Shown piece after piece: positions 9,350 through 19,472 of a stretch of DNA of 27,331 bases; position 1 is the stretch's first letter; each line of letters starts with the position of its first letter. The position numbers and the translations under genes were made by a program. Location: the NCBI GenBank assembly GCA_014885115.2, contig WKLE02004670.1, positions 1 through 27,331 on the forward strand, given 5' to 3'. The DNA comes from Asterionellopsis glacialis (Eukaryota > Bacillariophyta > Plagiogrammaphyceae > Rhaphoneidales > Asterionellopsidaceae). Under the pieces are notes generated by a model. That model saw only the letters and a program-made list of their open reading frames with translations, had not been told where the DNA came from and made no database searches.

Positions 9350-10378
9350 GGTTGTTAAATTTGGTGTTATCTTTCTGCTATCTCAGCAATCGATGTTTAG
9401 TTTAAAGTGATAAATTAATCACGTTCAAAACTTATTTCTTGTTTCTCTTTCGTTCGTGTTTTCTTATCCACTATTTTTGCATTGATGTAGGACGATAAGC
9501 GAAATTTTGGTTGTATGTTTGTTTTACTTGAAACCTTGTTGATGGGATTGGATTTTCTGATTCAACGCACTTTTTCTTTCTAAAAACCTTCAGAAGACTC
9601 AAATGTCGACAGGCGAACGTGATTTTTTGAAATTTTTCTTCCTCAACGCACCCACGGCGGTTACAAGCTTACATACTGTCTAGGACAAGTATTGGGTTTC
9701 TATAAGATTTGACAAACCCTATATAGGTATACATTTCCACAAAACGTTATTTTTGTCGATCCTAAACTCATGATCATTCGTCTATTCTTCTAGATAACGT
9801 TATTACAACTGGTATAGAAGTACATAAGGTAGATTTTCATATGCTGTTAAGCGTTGAGTGGCAGAGCTTTATTGATTGATTTTATTGTACTTGCTGTAGA
9901 AATGTACCATTTGGTGAACCAGGTACTACCTGGTTCAATCGTCAATACTACAAGTACTTTATATATTATTTTACATTTTTAGCTCAGGTGTTTAGGAAAA
10001 ATTGACGAATTAGCGATTATTTCGGGTCTTGTATGGGATTAGATGTACAATAGTGTATAATGTCTGGCCCATGAATTCCGACATTCAGTATGAATTGCTG
10101 TAAAATTTATATGTATTTGATAGGGATATGTACATACGGTACGGGATATTGGTACTAGTCCTACAGGTATCAGTTCTACCTAGAAGTAGAGGTCTCTTTT
10201 GAGAATTCACCTGCTCTTGGCCTACCTGTAGTTCTTGACTAGTTCTTGATGGGCTAGAGACTTTCCTGAGGAGGGAAATTGACCTCGTCACTCGCCCCAT
10301 ACGCAAGTGTCTCCCTTTCCCTATTGTCAGCTAAAAGCTGATCCCTACTATAGCAAACTTATCTGTTGATAGTTACGC
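9350..10378. other. Intergenic, AT-rich, with one perfect inverted repeat
   Basis: Upstream region of the coiled-coil gene and left flank of the retroelement remnant. No gene is supported. GTAC/TACC-containing words are frequent around 9900-10170. I saw no terminal repeat that would mark the left end of the retroelement. Confidence 0.5.
9916..9936. repeat. Inverted repeat GAACCAGGTA-C-TACCTGGTTC
   Basis: Two 10-base arms are perfectly complementary around a single C. The core is the same TACCAGGTA/TACCTGGTA word found at other intergenic sites. Confidence 0.9.
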
Positions 10379-11395
10379 ATGTTACGTCGAGAAAATCTCA
10401 ATGACAATGAAACGGTAGGACACTTATGGTATCTTATCCACAGGAAAAACAGAAAAAAACTCCTTCAATATCTACGTCCATACCATTGCAATTGTCATTC
10501 CAGAACAGTCCTTGAACAAGCAAAATTATTAGGCATCCTCATTGATGCTACTTTACTATGCCCTTGGACAAAAATCCTATTCCTTTCATTATATGACCAA
10601 CTCAAGAGATGCCTAGCACACAATGCCAAACATCTTAAACAAATTTTTTTATGCAAACAGACCTTAGATGGACAGTTTGCCAATCTCCTTTCAAATTCAA
10701 ATGATGATTGGATTGATAATTCTCATCAAAAACACCTACACCTCACAGGAAGAGATCCAACAGCAGCAAAACTTTTATGGCAATCAAAAACTTCATAATA
10801 CTATGACTCCATTTCACACAAGATAATTGCTGCCCTCATCACTATTTTAAAATCTGAACATATTGAATGGCAAATACCAATTGCACATTTCATCCTTAGA
10901 GACCCAACATACATACAAATAGGTGATGCATGTTTCTCTGGCGGAGGCAGTTTTTTTACAACCTGCAGTTCTACTTCCATATCCAATGGCCCCAAAATAC
11001 ACACCATCATACTCTCAAGTTGTTAACTACCAAAAGCACTGACATAATTGACACCAATTGCCTTAAATTTGCAAATTTAATAATAGGCTTTCAGGTACAT
11101 AAGTAGCCTTAAAACTACTCACCAACAAGAACCCACCTCATCCATGTCTTTTCCAACAAGTTGACAACAAAGCAACTTAAAGTTGGACAGACAAAGCTGC
11201 AAAAGGTTCATGTACAGCTAAAGCATTATCAACCATTCTGTCCCTAATTATGATGCATAACCCAATATTCAGTACCAATACAAATTATATTCCTGGAGAA
11301 CAAAATGATGCTGACAATATTTACCACATATATGAACACTCTAACCCTCTTGCTCATCTGCAAACTCTATTCCACCTGAACCCCTAATTAGCATA
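10379..11395 (+). pseudogene. RT C-terminal/connection and RNase H fragments of the retroelement
   Basis: Frame 10379-10798 includes HLWYLIHRKNRKKLLQYLRP and LLGILIDATLLCPWTKILF, resembling the thumb/connection part of RT (LLG-L---L-PW pattern). Beyond a TAA at 10796 the same frame continues with HFILRDPTYIQIGDACFSGG, the first Asp strand of RNase H. A frame change then gives LQFYFHIQWP. About 40 codons on comes NCLKFANLI, where the RNase H glutamate position appears to be Lys. Near 11160 VDNKAT-stop-SWTDKAAKGS carries the next Asp, and YIPGEQNDADNI resembles the HIPGxxNxxAD end of RNase H. At least two stops and two frame changes interrupt it. Confidence 0.62.
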
Positions 11396-11444
11396 ATGTA
11401 ATCAATACCATCCGAGTGCCAAGCTTCTCTCACAAATTCACTCA

Positions 11445-12640
11445 GTGTTGTCTATGGGTCAAGTAGATATCTCAATGGAACCTCTAATGATTAGACACAT
11501 CAAAATTGCATGTCTCACTTCAAAACATGGTGCAATTCACACAATGTACACTACCTACCCTAAACTATTCTACCAATGGTACTCCAATCACCAATGTATA
11601 GAGGCCCGCAATGCTATCATGGCCTCTTATATAGTTGACCTTTTACAAGGCAACAGCCTTGCCAATTGCAGTATTTGCACAGATACTGCAAAGCATTATC
11701 TCCATTGTGCGGCAAAACTTTCAACCAATCATAAACCAAGTTTACAGGATCCTTGCAATGATACCACAGGCTCAATGTGTCAGGAACTCAAGCAACTTCT
11801 TACTGAACAAGAACAATGGGAAAGCCAAGTTAATCATCAGAATCTGGTCACCAAACAGATGATTGAATACCTTGTATTAAAATCCAAACCTTCTCAACCT
11901 CACTCCCTTGTCTCTGCTATAGCTGATTGGAATGTTGTTGGCAAATTCACTGGGATCCGCATATCCAAAAGGGTTTGACCCAACCAATTCTATTCCTACC
12001 CAAAACATCAAAAAACTATCACCAACAAAACTTGAGCTTTCATCTACAAAGATATGGTTTTCTTTGGCACAAATGGTCATCATCTTACTCAGGCTTCAAA
12101 GCAACCCCTTCATCTACAAACCACTTGTGTTCAACTCACATGGCAATTCCAAAAAAATGGAATCAAAGGTGAAACCAAAACATATTCCAAAAACAACACT
12201 GATTCTCTTCATTGTGTTGTTTATGCAGTACTTAGAATTTGCAACTGTTTCCTTTCATTAAAAGATCTTCCTCATGATCATCCAATTGCTGTTTATAGAG
12301 CATCCCCAACTTCCAAAGCTGCAAGTCTCATAAAATCTTCCAACATATCAGAATAGTTGTGCTTAACAGCTCAACATGTTTATCAAATATCTGACAATTG
12401 TCCAAATCTTCAGGAAGAATCATAAACTAGTGAGTTTTCATCATTTTTTTCTCACACACTGTTCCCCTTCTTGTGGGAGTCTGGTGACACCATCTACATA
12501 ATAAATATGCAAATGTTGTGTGCAATTCCAAACCTCAAATGGACTTCGCCATTTCGGTCCGCATTGTGTCTGGGAGTCACAAGAAGACATCAAGAAAATA
12601 AATATTCCAAAAATCTTTCGAAAATTTGCTCAAGTCTGGG
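11445..12640 (+). pseudogene. Tyrosine recombinase region of the retroelement, broken
   Basis: The frame at 11445-11978 encodes a helical N-terminal (SAM-like/core-binding) part and then LVSAIADWNVVGKFTGIRIS, whose GIRIS fits the region of the first catalytic Arg (G-R-SE). A frame change near 11975 is followed by a frame reaching QLTWQFQKNGIKGETKTYSK (beta strands of the catalytic domain) and HCVVYAVLRICNCF. After a TAG at about 12354 the same frame continues with AQHVYQISDNCPNLQEES and SSFFSHTLFPFLWESGDTI, which may correspond to the HxxR box, here without the Arg. The catalytic Tyr could not be placed. The identity is by pattern, not by search. Confidence 0.55.
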
Positions 12641-12816
12641 GTATGTAATATACTACTCGTAATATTATTAGAATCCTTTTACAACCCCAACTCTATTCAG
12701 TCTTCTTTGCACAATTTCTTGTCTTATTGTCTTACTCTTTGTCACCAGCTTCCCGCTCGAACGGGACAAGGCAGCGTTAGGGAATCGGCACGATTCTTGG
12801 AATTGCGTGGAGTGGA

Positions 12817-12844
12817 TACCTGGTACTAGCACTGGTACCAGGTA
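12817..12844. repeat. Inverted repeat TACCTGGTAC / GTACCAGGTA
   Basis: Two perfect 10-base arms are separated by 8 bases (TAGCACTG). Same family as the sites at 1611, 9916 and 13034. Confidence 0.9.
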
Positions 12845-13033
12845 CAGACGATGGAACTTTAACCTGCTTCTGACGACGCGACGACTGACTTTCCATGCGT
12901 ACCAGGTGCGTTTACTCTAAAATTTCTGGAGGTATGGACAGACATGGCACAGTCATCTTTATTCAGAGAGAAATTGATGACCATGTCTCACAACATATCA
13001 AAAAATACCAGGCTTTCGCCGGTCACACATATT

Positions 13034-13056
13034 TACCTGGTACCAGGTACCAGGTA
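13034..13056. repeat. Perfect palindrome TACCTGGTACCAGGTA with tandem half-site
   Basis: 13034-13049 is a perfect 16-base palindrome. The right half, TACCAGG, is then repeated (13041-13056). Confidence 0.92.
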
Positions 13057-13229
13057 GTCCACACGTATGAAATTGAGACATTTCATTTTTGTTGGGAGGC
13101 ACAGAACGGCATTTGAATTTTCTGCAAAGTTCTCACTTTCCCTCTCGTGCATTGTTACACACAAGTAACGAACGAAACAGTCTTCTTCCATCACCGATCC
13201 ATTATCGTTTCGCAAAATCAACTTTCAAA

Positions 13230-14342
13230 ATGGTATCTGAAAATGTTATCTACGTGTCGTCCGTCGTGGTGACGTATTGGTTCGTATCCATTTCAATGGT
13301 GTACTTGAACAAAATCCTCATGTCAAACGAAGGCATTTCGATAGATGCTCCTTTGTTTGTTACATGGTACCAATGTGTAATTACCTCTCTCATCTGTTAC
13401 GTCGCAGGCCTCGTTGGAGAGCGTCAACGCGCAATTGATGCATCAGAAACTTCATACTCCAAGGTCGCTCAAACTGAAGAAGTTTCGGTTTCTCAACCAG
13501 CCAAACCTATCGAAAAGAAGCCATCATTCTTCGCACAGTTCCCCAAGGCCGAATACACCACTGCCGCCGCTAAAAGAGTCTTTCCTCTTAGTTTGATCTT
13601 TGTTGGCATGATTACCTTCAACAACCTATGCTTGAAATGGGTCGAAGTCTCGTTTTACAACGTAGCAAGGAGTCTCACGATTGTGTTCAACGTTTTTTTC
13701 ACACGTGCTCTTCTTGGTGCCCACACGTCCGGCAAGACTACTGCTTGTCTCGGGATCGTTATTATTGGTTTCTTTTTGGGATCTCACGGAGAAATCAACT
13801 TTTCACTTCGAGGAACAATCGCCGGTGTCTGCTCTTCTCTCTTTGTTTCTCTCAACTCAATTTTCACCAAGAAGATCCTTCCCGTCGTTGATGACAATCA
13901 CTGGAAGCTTACCTACTACAATAATATCAACGCTTGCTTCCTCTTCCTTCCCCTTATTTTCCACTTTGAGAGGGAGGTTATTCTGGCATCTTTAGATAAC
14001 CAACTCGCCAATACTGCATTCTGGTCTGCCATGACCATTGCTGGATTCTTTGGTTTCTCTATTGGAATTGTAACTGTCCTTCAAATCAAGGCTACTTCTC
14101 CTTTGAGTCATAATATTAGTGGTACAGCCAAGGCTGCTGCTCAATCAATGATGGCATTTTACATTTGGGGTAACGAGGCCACACTTTTAGGAGTCTTGGG
14201 TATTTTCACTGTATTAGGTGGATCTCTCCTTTACACTCTTGTAAAGATGAATGAAAATGCTTCAGCACCTGCAACACCACCATCGACAGCTTCTAAGGAT
14301 GTTGAACAAGGTAACCAATCCACACAACCAACCAAGGCTTAA
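13230..14342 (+). CDS. GDP-fucose-type nucleotide-sugar transporter (SLC35C1-like, DMT superfamily)
   Basis: 370 residues from ATG 13230, the first ATG in the frame. About ten hydrophobic helices are visible. Family signatures include NVARSLTIVFNVFFTRALLG, KKILPVVDDNHWKLTYYNNI and SPLSHNISGTAKAAAQS; the last two are characteristic of SLC35C1/GDP-fucose transporters. A hydrophilic loop of about 50 residues (GERQRAIDASE...KKPSFFAQFPK) separates the second and third helices, and the last 30 residues are a polar, Thr/Pro-rich cytosolic tail. The family exchanges nucleotide sugar for nucleotide monophosphate in the Golgi. GDP-fucose (or GDP-mannose-derived) substrate is inferred from family resemblance. 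No ASAFAP motif is seen, consistent with Golgi rather than plastid. Single exon. Confidence 0.9.
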   Translation: MVSENVIYVSSVVVTYWFVSISMVYLNKILMSNEGISIDAPLFVTWYQCVITSLICYVAGLVGERQRAIDASETSYSKVAQTEEVSVSQPAKPIEKKPSFFAQFPKAEYTTAAAKRVFPLSLIFVGMITFNNLCLKWVEVSFYNVARSLTIVFNVFFTRALLGAHTSGKTTACLGIVIIGFFLGSHGEINFSLRGTIAGVCSSLFVSLNSIFTKKILPVVDDNHWKLTYYNNINACFLFLPLIFHFEREVILASLDNQLANTAFWSAMTIAGFFGFSIGIVTVLQIKATSPLSHNISGTAKAAAQSMMAFYIWGNEATLLGVLGIFTVLGGSLLYTLVKMNENASAPATPPSTASKDVEQGNQSTQPTKA

Positions 14343-14948
14343 TTCAAGAAATAACCAGTCAAGAAATAAAATTTTTGCATTGTATACATACATTCATTTG
14401 TTCTCATTTGTTAAAACTGGGTTTTACTTTTCTGGAAACAACAACGACACTAGAAGAAATGACAAGGTTTCATTGATAATGAATACCAGTACCTCCTAAA
14501 ACATTTCCCAATTATTTTGTTTTCTATTGCATAGTAATGGAAAACAGTTGAGCGTTAGAAATTTGGCTGTTGCATAAATCTGACTTTGATCGATAATTCT
14601 TTCTAAAATTGTGAAGCATAAAAGCATCTGCAACCCCATTATTTGGCGGAACTCCAGACAATTTCTATTGGAACTGGAAGCAAAAATATTGTCAGGTGGA
14701 GACCTGTGAACAATGGGTATATTATTATCTCTAGAAGTACAGGGCTGGTAAAGATTCGCTGGGAGTGCACGGACGCGCCGCAAAATATTTTTTTCGAATA
14801 TTTCAATTTTTTTCTTGCACTGCACGCACTCCCCAGTGTTCAAATCAATGTGCTGTGCTAGAGAGTGAGCTCCGCCCCAAGCACAACGTTTCTGCGTAGT
14901 CTCTAGAGAGAGGGACGCAATTTTCAAGTCTGCTGTCAACAATGGTCA
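14343..14948. other. Intergenic, no gene seen
   Basis: Lies between two co-directional genes. A minus-strand frame at 14496-14942 has no ATG at its 5' end and no recognisable protein. A CTCTAGAGAGAGG word occurs at about 14901-14913 and again near 25691. Confidence 0.5.
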
Positions 14949-16016
14949 ATGTTGACCACTTTATTTTTTACCAAAAAAATTGCTTGCTTCCTCATCTTCT
15001 TTCCATCATTTCAATTCCATCAACAATTATCCTGTTGTGCTGCTTTCGAGTTCAATAAGAACACAGTGGTATTGAAAATGGCTAAAACTAATAATAATGG
15101 TGAATTGCCAGTGCCAGAATGGGACAAGACAATTGTAGCTGAATATGAAAGTCGTGTAGAGCCTTTTACAGGATCATTTGTAGAAGAAATGCTTCAACCG
15201 TTTTGTCATGAAGCTGCTAATGTTTACATCAAACAAAAAAATGAGAAGAACGATGGTGATGACAAACAATTATCAGATGCTCCAATGTTGCTATTAGATA
15301 TTGGTTGTGGTACTGGAGTTGGTTCAATTTATGCTAGTCAACAAAATAAATGTAACTTTAAAGTAACAGCAACTGATGTATCACCGTTCATGGTAGAACG
15401 TACCAAGGAAAAAAGTATAGCTTTGAATCAAGATATTGAATGTATCGTTTCTGATGGACAAACATTGCCGTCGACATGGACAAATCGATTTGATTATGTA
15501 ATGGGATCGTTCTCTGTAATTTTTTTCAAAAATGTACCTCAAGGCTTAGAAGAAATTTGCCGTTGTCTCAAGGATAATGGGAAAAGTAAAGTCGTTATAT
15601 CAAGTTGGGGTAAAGCAGAAGAAACACCAGCATTTCAGATATTTCCTGATGCCATACAACAAGTTGCACCAGAATTACTAGAAGGGTCTAAACCTAAACG
15701 TATCACAGGTATACCACCTGTATTGAAATCAATCATGGAACAAGCAGGCTTTGTAGATGTCAATGTTGTTGGACCTATAAAGCGATATATATCTGTTCCA
15801 TCGAGTGAGGCTTTCTATGATAGGTTTGCATTGGGATCACCAAATACGAAAGGAACTGTTACGAAAATGTCACCTGACCAACGTTGTCTGTTAAAAGCAA
15901 AGGTTATGGAGCTAGCAGAAGAAAGAGGAGGGAATTCTGATGGTACAATCGAAATTCCGTCATGTGCATATTTTGCGTATGGGACAAAGCCACTAAGAAA
16001 TCTCTCACAATCATGA
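14949..16016 (+). CDS. Class I SAM-dependent methyltransferase, possibly plastid-targeted
   Basis: 355 residues from ATG 14949. Methyltransferase motif I is LLLDIGCGTGVGS (about 114-126), motif II ATDVSPFMVERTKEKS (about 141-156), the post-I acidic site SDGQTLP, and RFDYVMGSFSVIFF with EEICRCLKDNGK (motifs IV-V). The layout fits the Methyltransf_11/25 (UbiE/COQ5-like) group; the substrate is not evident. The first 35 residues (KKIACFLIFFPSFQF...CCAAFEF) form a signal-like hydrophobic segment ending in AAF-EF, a possible ASAFAP variant. An alternative start, Met44 at 15078, would give a cytosolic 312-residue enzyme. Single exon. It converges with the ABC transporter, with 151 bases between stops. 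Confidence 0.85.
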   Translation: MLTTLFFTKKIACFLIFFPSFQFHQQLSCCAAFEFNKNTVVLKMAKTNNNGELPVPEWDKTIVAEYESRVEPFTGSFVEEMLQPFCHEAANVYIKQKNEKNDGDDKQLSDAPMLLLDIGCGTGVGSIYASQQNKCNFKVTATDVSPFMVERTKEKSIALNQDIECIVSDGQTLPSTWTNRFDYVMGSFSVIFFKNVPQGLEEICRCLKDNGKSKVVISSWGKAEETPAFQIFPDAIQQVAPELLEGSKPKRITGIPPVLKSIMEQAGFVDVNVVGPIKRYISVPSSEAFYDRFALGSPNTKGTVTKMSPDQRCLLKAKVMELAEERGGNSDGTIEIPSCAYFAYGTKPLRNLSQS

Positions 16017-16167
16017 AAAAACTAGTTTTGAGTGAGTGACTTGTACTATTTCAAGATTTTTTTAGTCCTTTGCGACCCACCCACCGCCCAAAAAAGAAAA
16101 ACGTGAATTCCTTCACAAGATAACCAAAATCAAAATGTTTTCGAAAACGTGTTCTTTCATACTTTTT

Positions 16168-18630
16168 CTAAAATGATTCATTGCCCACCATCCCCATAAG
16201 CTGTCTACCCATGAGTGATCGGAAAGCACCATCCTCTTTTTGAACTAATTCATCATACGTACCAACTTCAGCTATGGACCCTTCATGTAACACAGCAATG
16301 CGATCAGCCCCTCGGATGGTTGACAAACGATGAGCAATAGATATTACAGTCCTCCCTTTCATGACAGTATCAATAGCTTCCTTTACATGATGTTCACTCT
16401 GAGCATCTAGCGCCGAGGTTGCTATACAGTAAAAATATCAATATAGGTATTTGAAAAAAAAACAGTTGAAATATGTAGTGGTTAGAAATAGTAAGATGAC
16501 CAAAATTCAAAAAGGCAAAATTGTTCCGAGATCTAGACAAAGTGCATAAAATAATTTACCTTCGTCAAAAACCACGATAGGAGGATTTTTCACAAAACAC
16601 CGTGCAATGGCAACTCTTTGTTTTTGTCCTCCAGATAATTGGGCACCACGAGATCCAACTTTTGTTTGAAGACCATCAGGAAATGTACTAGCAAATTCAA
16701 GAACGTGAGCAATACGTGCAGCCTCTAACACATCATCCTTCGTAGCGGAACGATTGCCATAACGTATATTATCTTCAATCGTCCCCTCAAACAACAATGG
16801 TTCTTGTGATACAATCCCAACACTTTGGCGTAAATCTTCAGGATCTAAATGCCGAATATCATGTCCATCCACAAATATACCGATCGCGCCACTCCTGTCA
16901 TCTTTCGGTGAGCACGTACGTGTACCAACATTACTTTTTGCAATAAACTTGGTGGGATCAACATCATAAAGGCGGGTCAAAAGAGCAGCTAATGTAGATT
17001 TTCCACTTCCAGATCCACCCACCAATGCAATTCGTTCACCTGGCCGTATTGTTAATGTAAAGCCTGGACCAATAATTTGTTTTTCAGGGCGAGACGGGTA
17101 TGAAAAACTAATATTCCGGAACTCCACAGAAAGAGCATTTGATTTGGAAATGGTAGGCAGTGTTGTAGATGATCTGACAACAGCAGCAGCAGCAGCGTCA
17201 CCTTCACTGTCGTCCCTTATTCTTTCTACTAAACATGATCGAATTTGAGGTTTCAGATCTATTACTTCAAATATTCGATCTGCAGCTGCGACTGCTTTCA
17301 TCATTTCTGCATACGTTCCAGACAGTCCACTTACATTCCCTGCCAAAATCAAAGAGTACATTAAAAAGCCCGTCAAATCACCTGCAGAAATGGTCCCATC
17401 TAACACAAGAGTCCCACCATATCCAAGAACACATAAGATAGCACCATTGGCGCCCACATGAACAGCTCCATCAAACATAGCTTGAGTCTTGCCTGCTCGA
17501 ATAGCTGCATCGTGAGCCGTAACAACTGCATGTGAGTAACGTTTTAGTTCGTGGCGTTCGGCAACAAACTGTGTAACAGTCTTGATCCCACCAATAACTT
17601 CTTCGGCTGTTGATGTTGCCTTTCCGTGAAGTTTTTGGACTTCACCCTGCTTATCACGTAATTTCCGCCCAACAGTCCTGGCAGCTACAAACATCGGTGG
17701 TAAAGTCCCCAAGCTTACAAACGCAAGTGTAGCTGATGTTTGGAACATCATTACTGTTGAACCAAATGACATTACTATTCCACGCAGAACTGATATGGCT
17801 TGTGTCGTGACAGCACCCTGAATTAGTTGTGAATCTGTTGATAAACGTGATAGAATATCACCCTTCTTAATGGTATCAAAATAAGCAGCATCTTGTGTCA
17901 ATACGGCTTGGAAAAGACGTTGTTTGGTACGTGAAACTATCCGATTACCAGCTTTTTGTAATAGGAGTGAACGAACATAAACACCTGATCCAGCCAATGA
18001 AACTAATCCGAATAATCCCAGTGCTACAAGTGTAGGAGAAAATGCATCGGCGCCGGCAGTCCCCTGTGCTGCCTGGATGGCTGAATCGATCACTTGTCCC
18101 GAGGCAGTAGGTAACAAAAGAGTAACTGAACTTGTAATACCAAGTGTTGCAGCAGCCAAACTAATTAACTTTGCTTCTGGCTTACTCAATTCTATGATAC
18201 GCCGCAATGTATAGGTGGTAGCAATCTTTTTTGTTTCTGTTTTCGGTTCATTGTCAAGAGGACTCGTTTCTTTCTTGTTGGGGTCTTTGTTCTTGTCACC
18301 AGCATTAGGATCTACCAAGGTTGTATTTGCTCGCAAAGGAAAAAGTCTTGTGGGCAAGCCAAAGTTATGCCAACCGTGTTTTTTGTTGCTGTGGCTGTCG
18401 TTACGCCAATGTCTTCGTCCTTCATATGAATGTTGCGAATGAGCTATAGGGTTATTTGATGATATAGTTGAATGATACTGTTGACGCTGAAGAAAAATAA
18501 TATGATATCGATTTGTATATTTGCGCTGAAAGTTACCGATCCGTGTACATGAGAGACATTGCATGGTCTCTTTCTTATAGACTTTATTGCTACAACATTG
18601 GAACGCTATAGCTTTTGATACCTTTTCCAT
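16168..18630 (-). CDS. Half-size ABCB transporter (ABCB10/TAP-type), probably mitochondrial, 2 exons
   Basis: CDS is complement(join(16168..16421, 16560..18630)), 774 residues. The 138-base intron (GTAAAT at 16559, TATAG ending 16422) splits the codon after FDE in Walker B, and splicing restores VVFDE-ATSALD. An ABC transmembrane domain spans about 150-460. Nucleotide-binding motifs: Walker [10 protein letters not shown] (538-546), Q-loop SQEPL (608-612), signature LSGGQ (665-669), Walker B IVVFDE (685-690), and in exon 2 the D-loop SALD and H-loop IAHRLS. About 25 extra residues lie between Walker A and the Q-loop. The long basic N-terminus (about 130 residues) looks like a mitochondrial presequence; Met23 is an alternative start. 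One TMD plus one NBD means it works as a dimer. An ABCB8/ABCB10-like inner-membrane exporter is the likeliest role. Confidence 0.92.
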
Positions 18631-19318
18631 ATTATTATTATATATTCTAGGATAAGTTGTGAAGTATGTAGAAGAATAAAGTAGAAGCTACAAATTTAAA
18701 ATGCATTTCTCTTGGCAGTAACTTCGAAAAGTGGCACTCGCCAAAGAGGGTGAGATAAGAACAGTGATGTGGGCGACGAGAAATGAACTTCCTAGCCTAT
18801 GTCTCCTGTAAAGTTGGTGACGCGCCGATAAGACACATCAAGAAAGGCGTCAGAAATCGGCAGAAAGAAGAGAAACAAAAAAAGTACAGCTCTTTTCGAC
18901 TTCTGTCGCAGAAATAGAACACGCACGATTGCAAGGCGGCAGCGCACTCACTGGGAGGTTTAACATACAATTCATAAACTCCTTAGAAATAAATAGTTTA
19001 TAGGAGTAATATTTAAATTGAAAGTGTATAAGTTAACCTTAATGAAAATTATTCTTCACCACATGACCAGAGCCACGCACACCTTCGGCATCGCTGGAGC
19101 AAAAAAACATCTAGACTGTAAAAAAATAAAATACCGGAATGGATACCATAAAAAAAAACAATCTCTCAAGATTCTAAGCCAATGACCTTCCTTATTCGCT
19201 TAATGCCAAACTTGGGATCTTCGTCGTCATGCATTATTATTTAGAATGACAAAGCAATTTAAGGTCGCCATCCTGAGACGAAGATATTTTTAAAAAACTT
19301 ACTGGAATCCAGTCCCCA

Positions 19319-19354
19319 ACAACAAAACAAAACAAAACAAAACAAAACAAAACA
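19319..19354. repeat. AAAAC microsatellite, about six to seven units
   Basis: The AAAAC pentamer repeats six times without interruption, preceded by a partial unit. Confidence 0.95.
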
Positions 19355-19458
19355 GCATGACCTTGAAGAAGAATAAATGACAAGAGAATTTTATTTATCG
19401 CAAACAAACGGCATACAAGGAGGCAAATACTAGCTCATTGACAACCACATTAAATAAT

Positions 19459-19472
19459 GTACGAGCTCGTAC
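19459..19472. repeat. Perfect palindrome GTACGAGCTCGTAC
   Basis: A 14-base perfect inverted repeat with no spacer. The left part with its flank, TAATGTACGAGCTC, recurs near 27281-27294. Confidence 0.9.

Larger units (their letters stand above)
10379..12640 (+). mobile_element. Decayed tyrosine-recombinase (DIRS-like) retrotransposon remnant
   Basis: A 2.2-kb stretch of broken plus-strand reading frames is in retroelement order. First comes an RT-connection-like segment (LLGILIDATLLCPW), then an RNase H region (GDACFSGGG; WTDKAAKGS), then a tyrosine-recombinase-like region (ADWNVVGKFTGIRISKR; QLTWQFQKNGIKGETKT). RT-RNase H-tyrosine recombinase order is characteristic of DIRS-like elements. 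The core RT (YxDD) is missing on the left, and multiple stops and frame changes show that the copy is dead. Terminal repeats were not found, so the ends are approximate. No DDE integrase or protease was seen, which argues against Ty1/copia and Ty3/gypsy. Confidence 0.68.
12641..13229. other. Intergenic, upstream of nucleotide-sugar transporter, with palindromic repeats
   Basis: No gene is supported. Two TACCTGGTACCAGGTA-type palindromes flank about 190 bases. The frame open upstream of 13230 contains no ATG and is read as 5' leader of the transporter. Confidence 0.55.

Noticed and set aside
13089..13229. N-terminal extension of the nucleotide-sugar transporter
   Set aside because: The frame is open but has no ATG before 13230, and the transporter alignment begins at that Met.
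14496..14942. 148-codon minus-strand frame
   Set aside because: It starts at a non-ATG codon, and no motif, targeting signal or family is seen; it lies in the intergenic leader of the methyltransferase.
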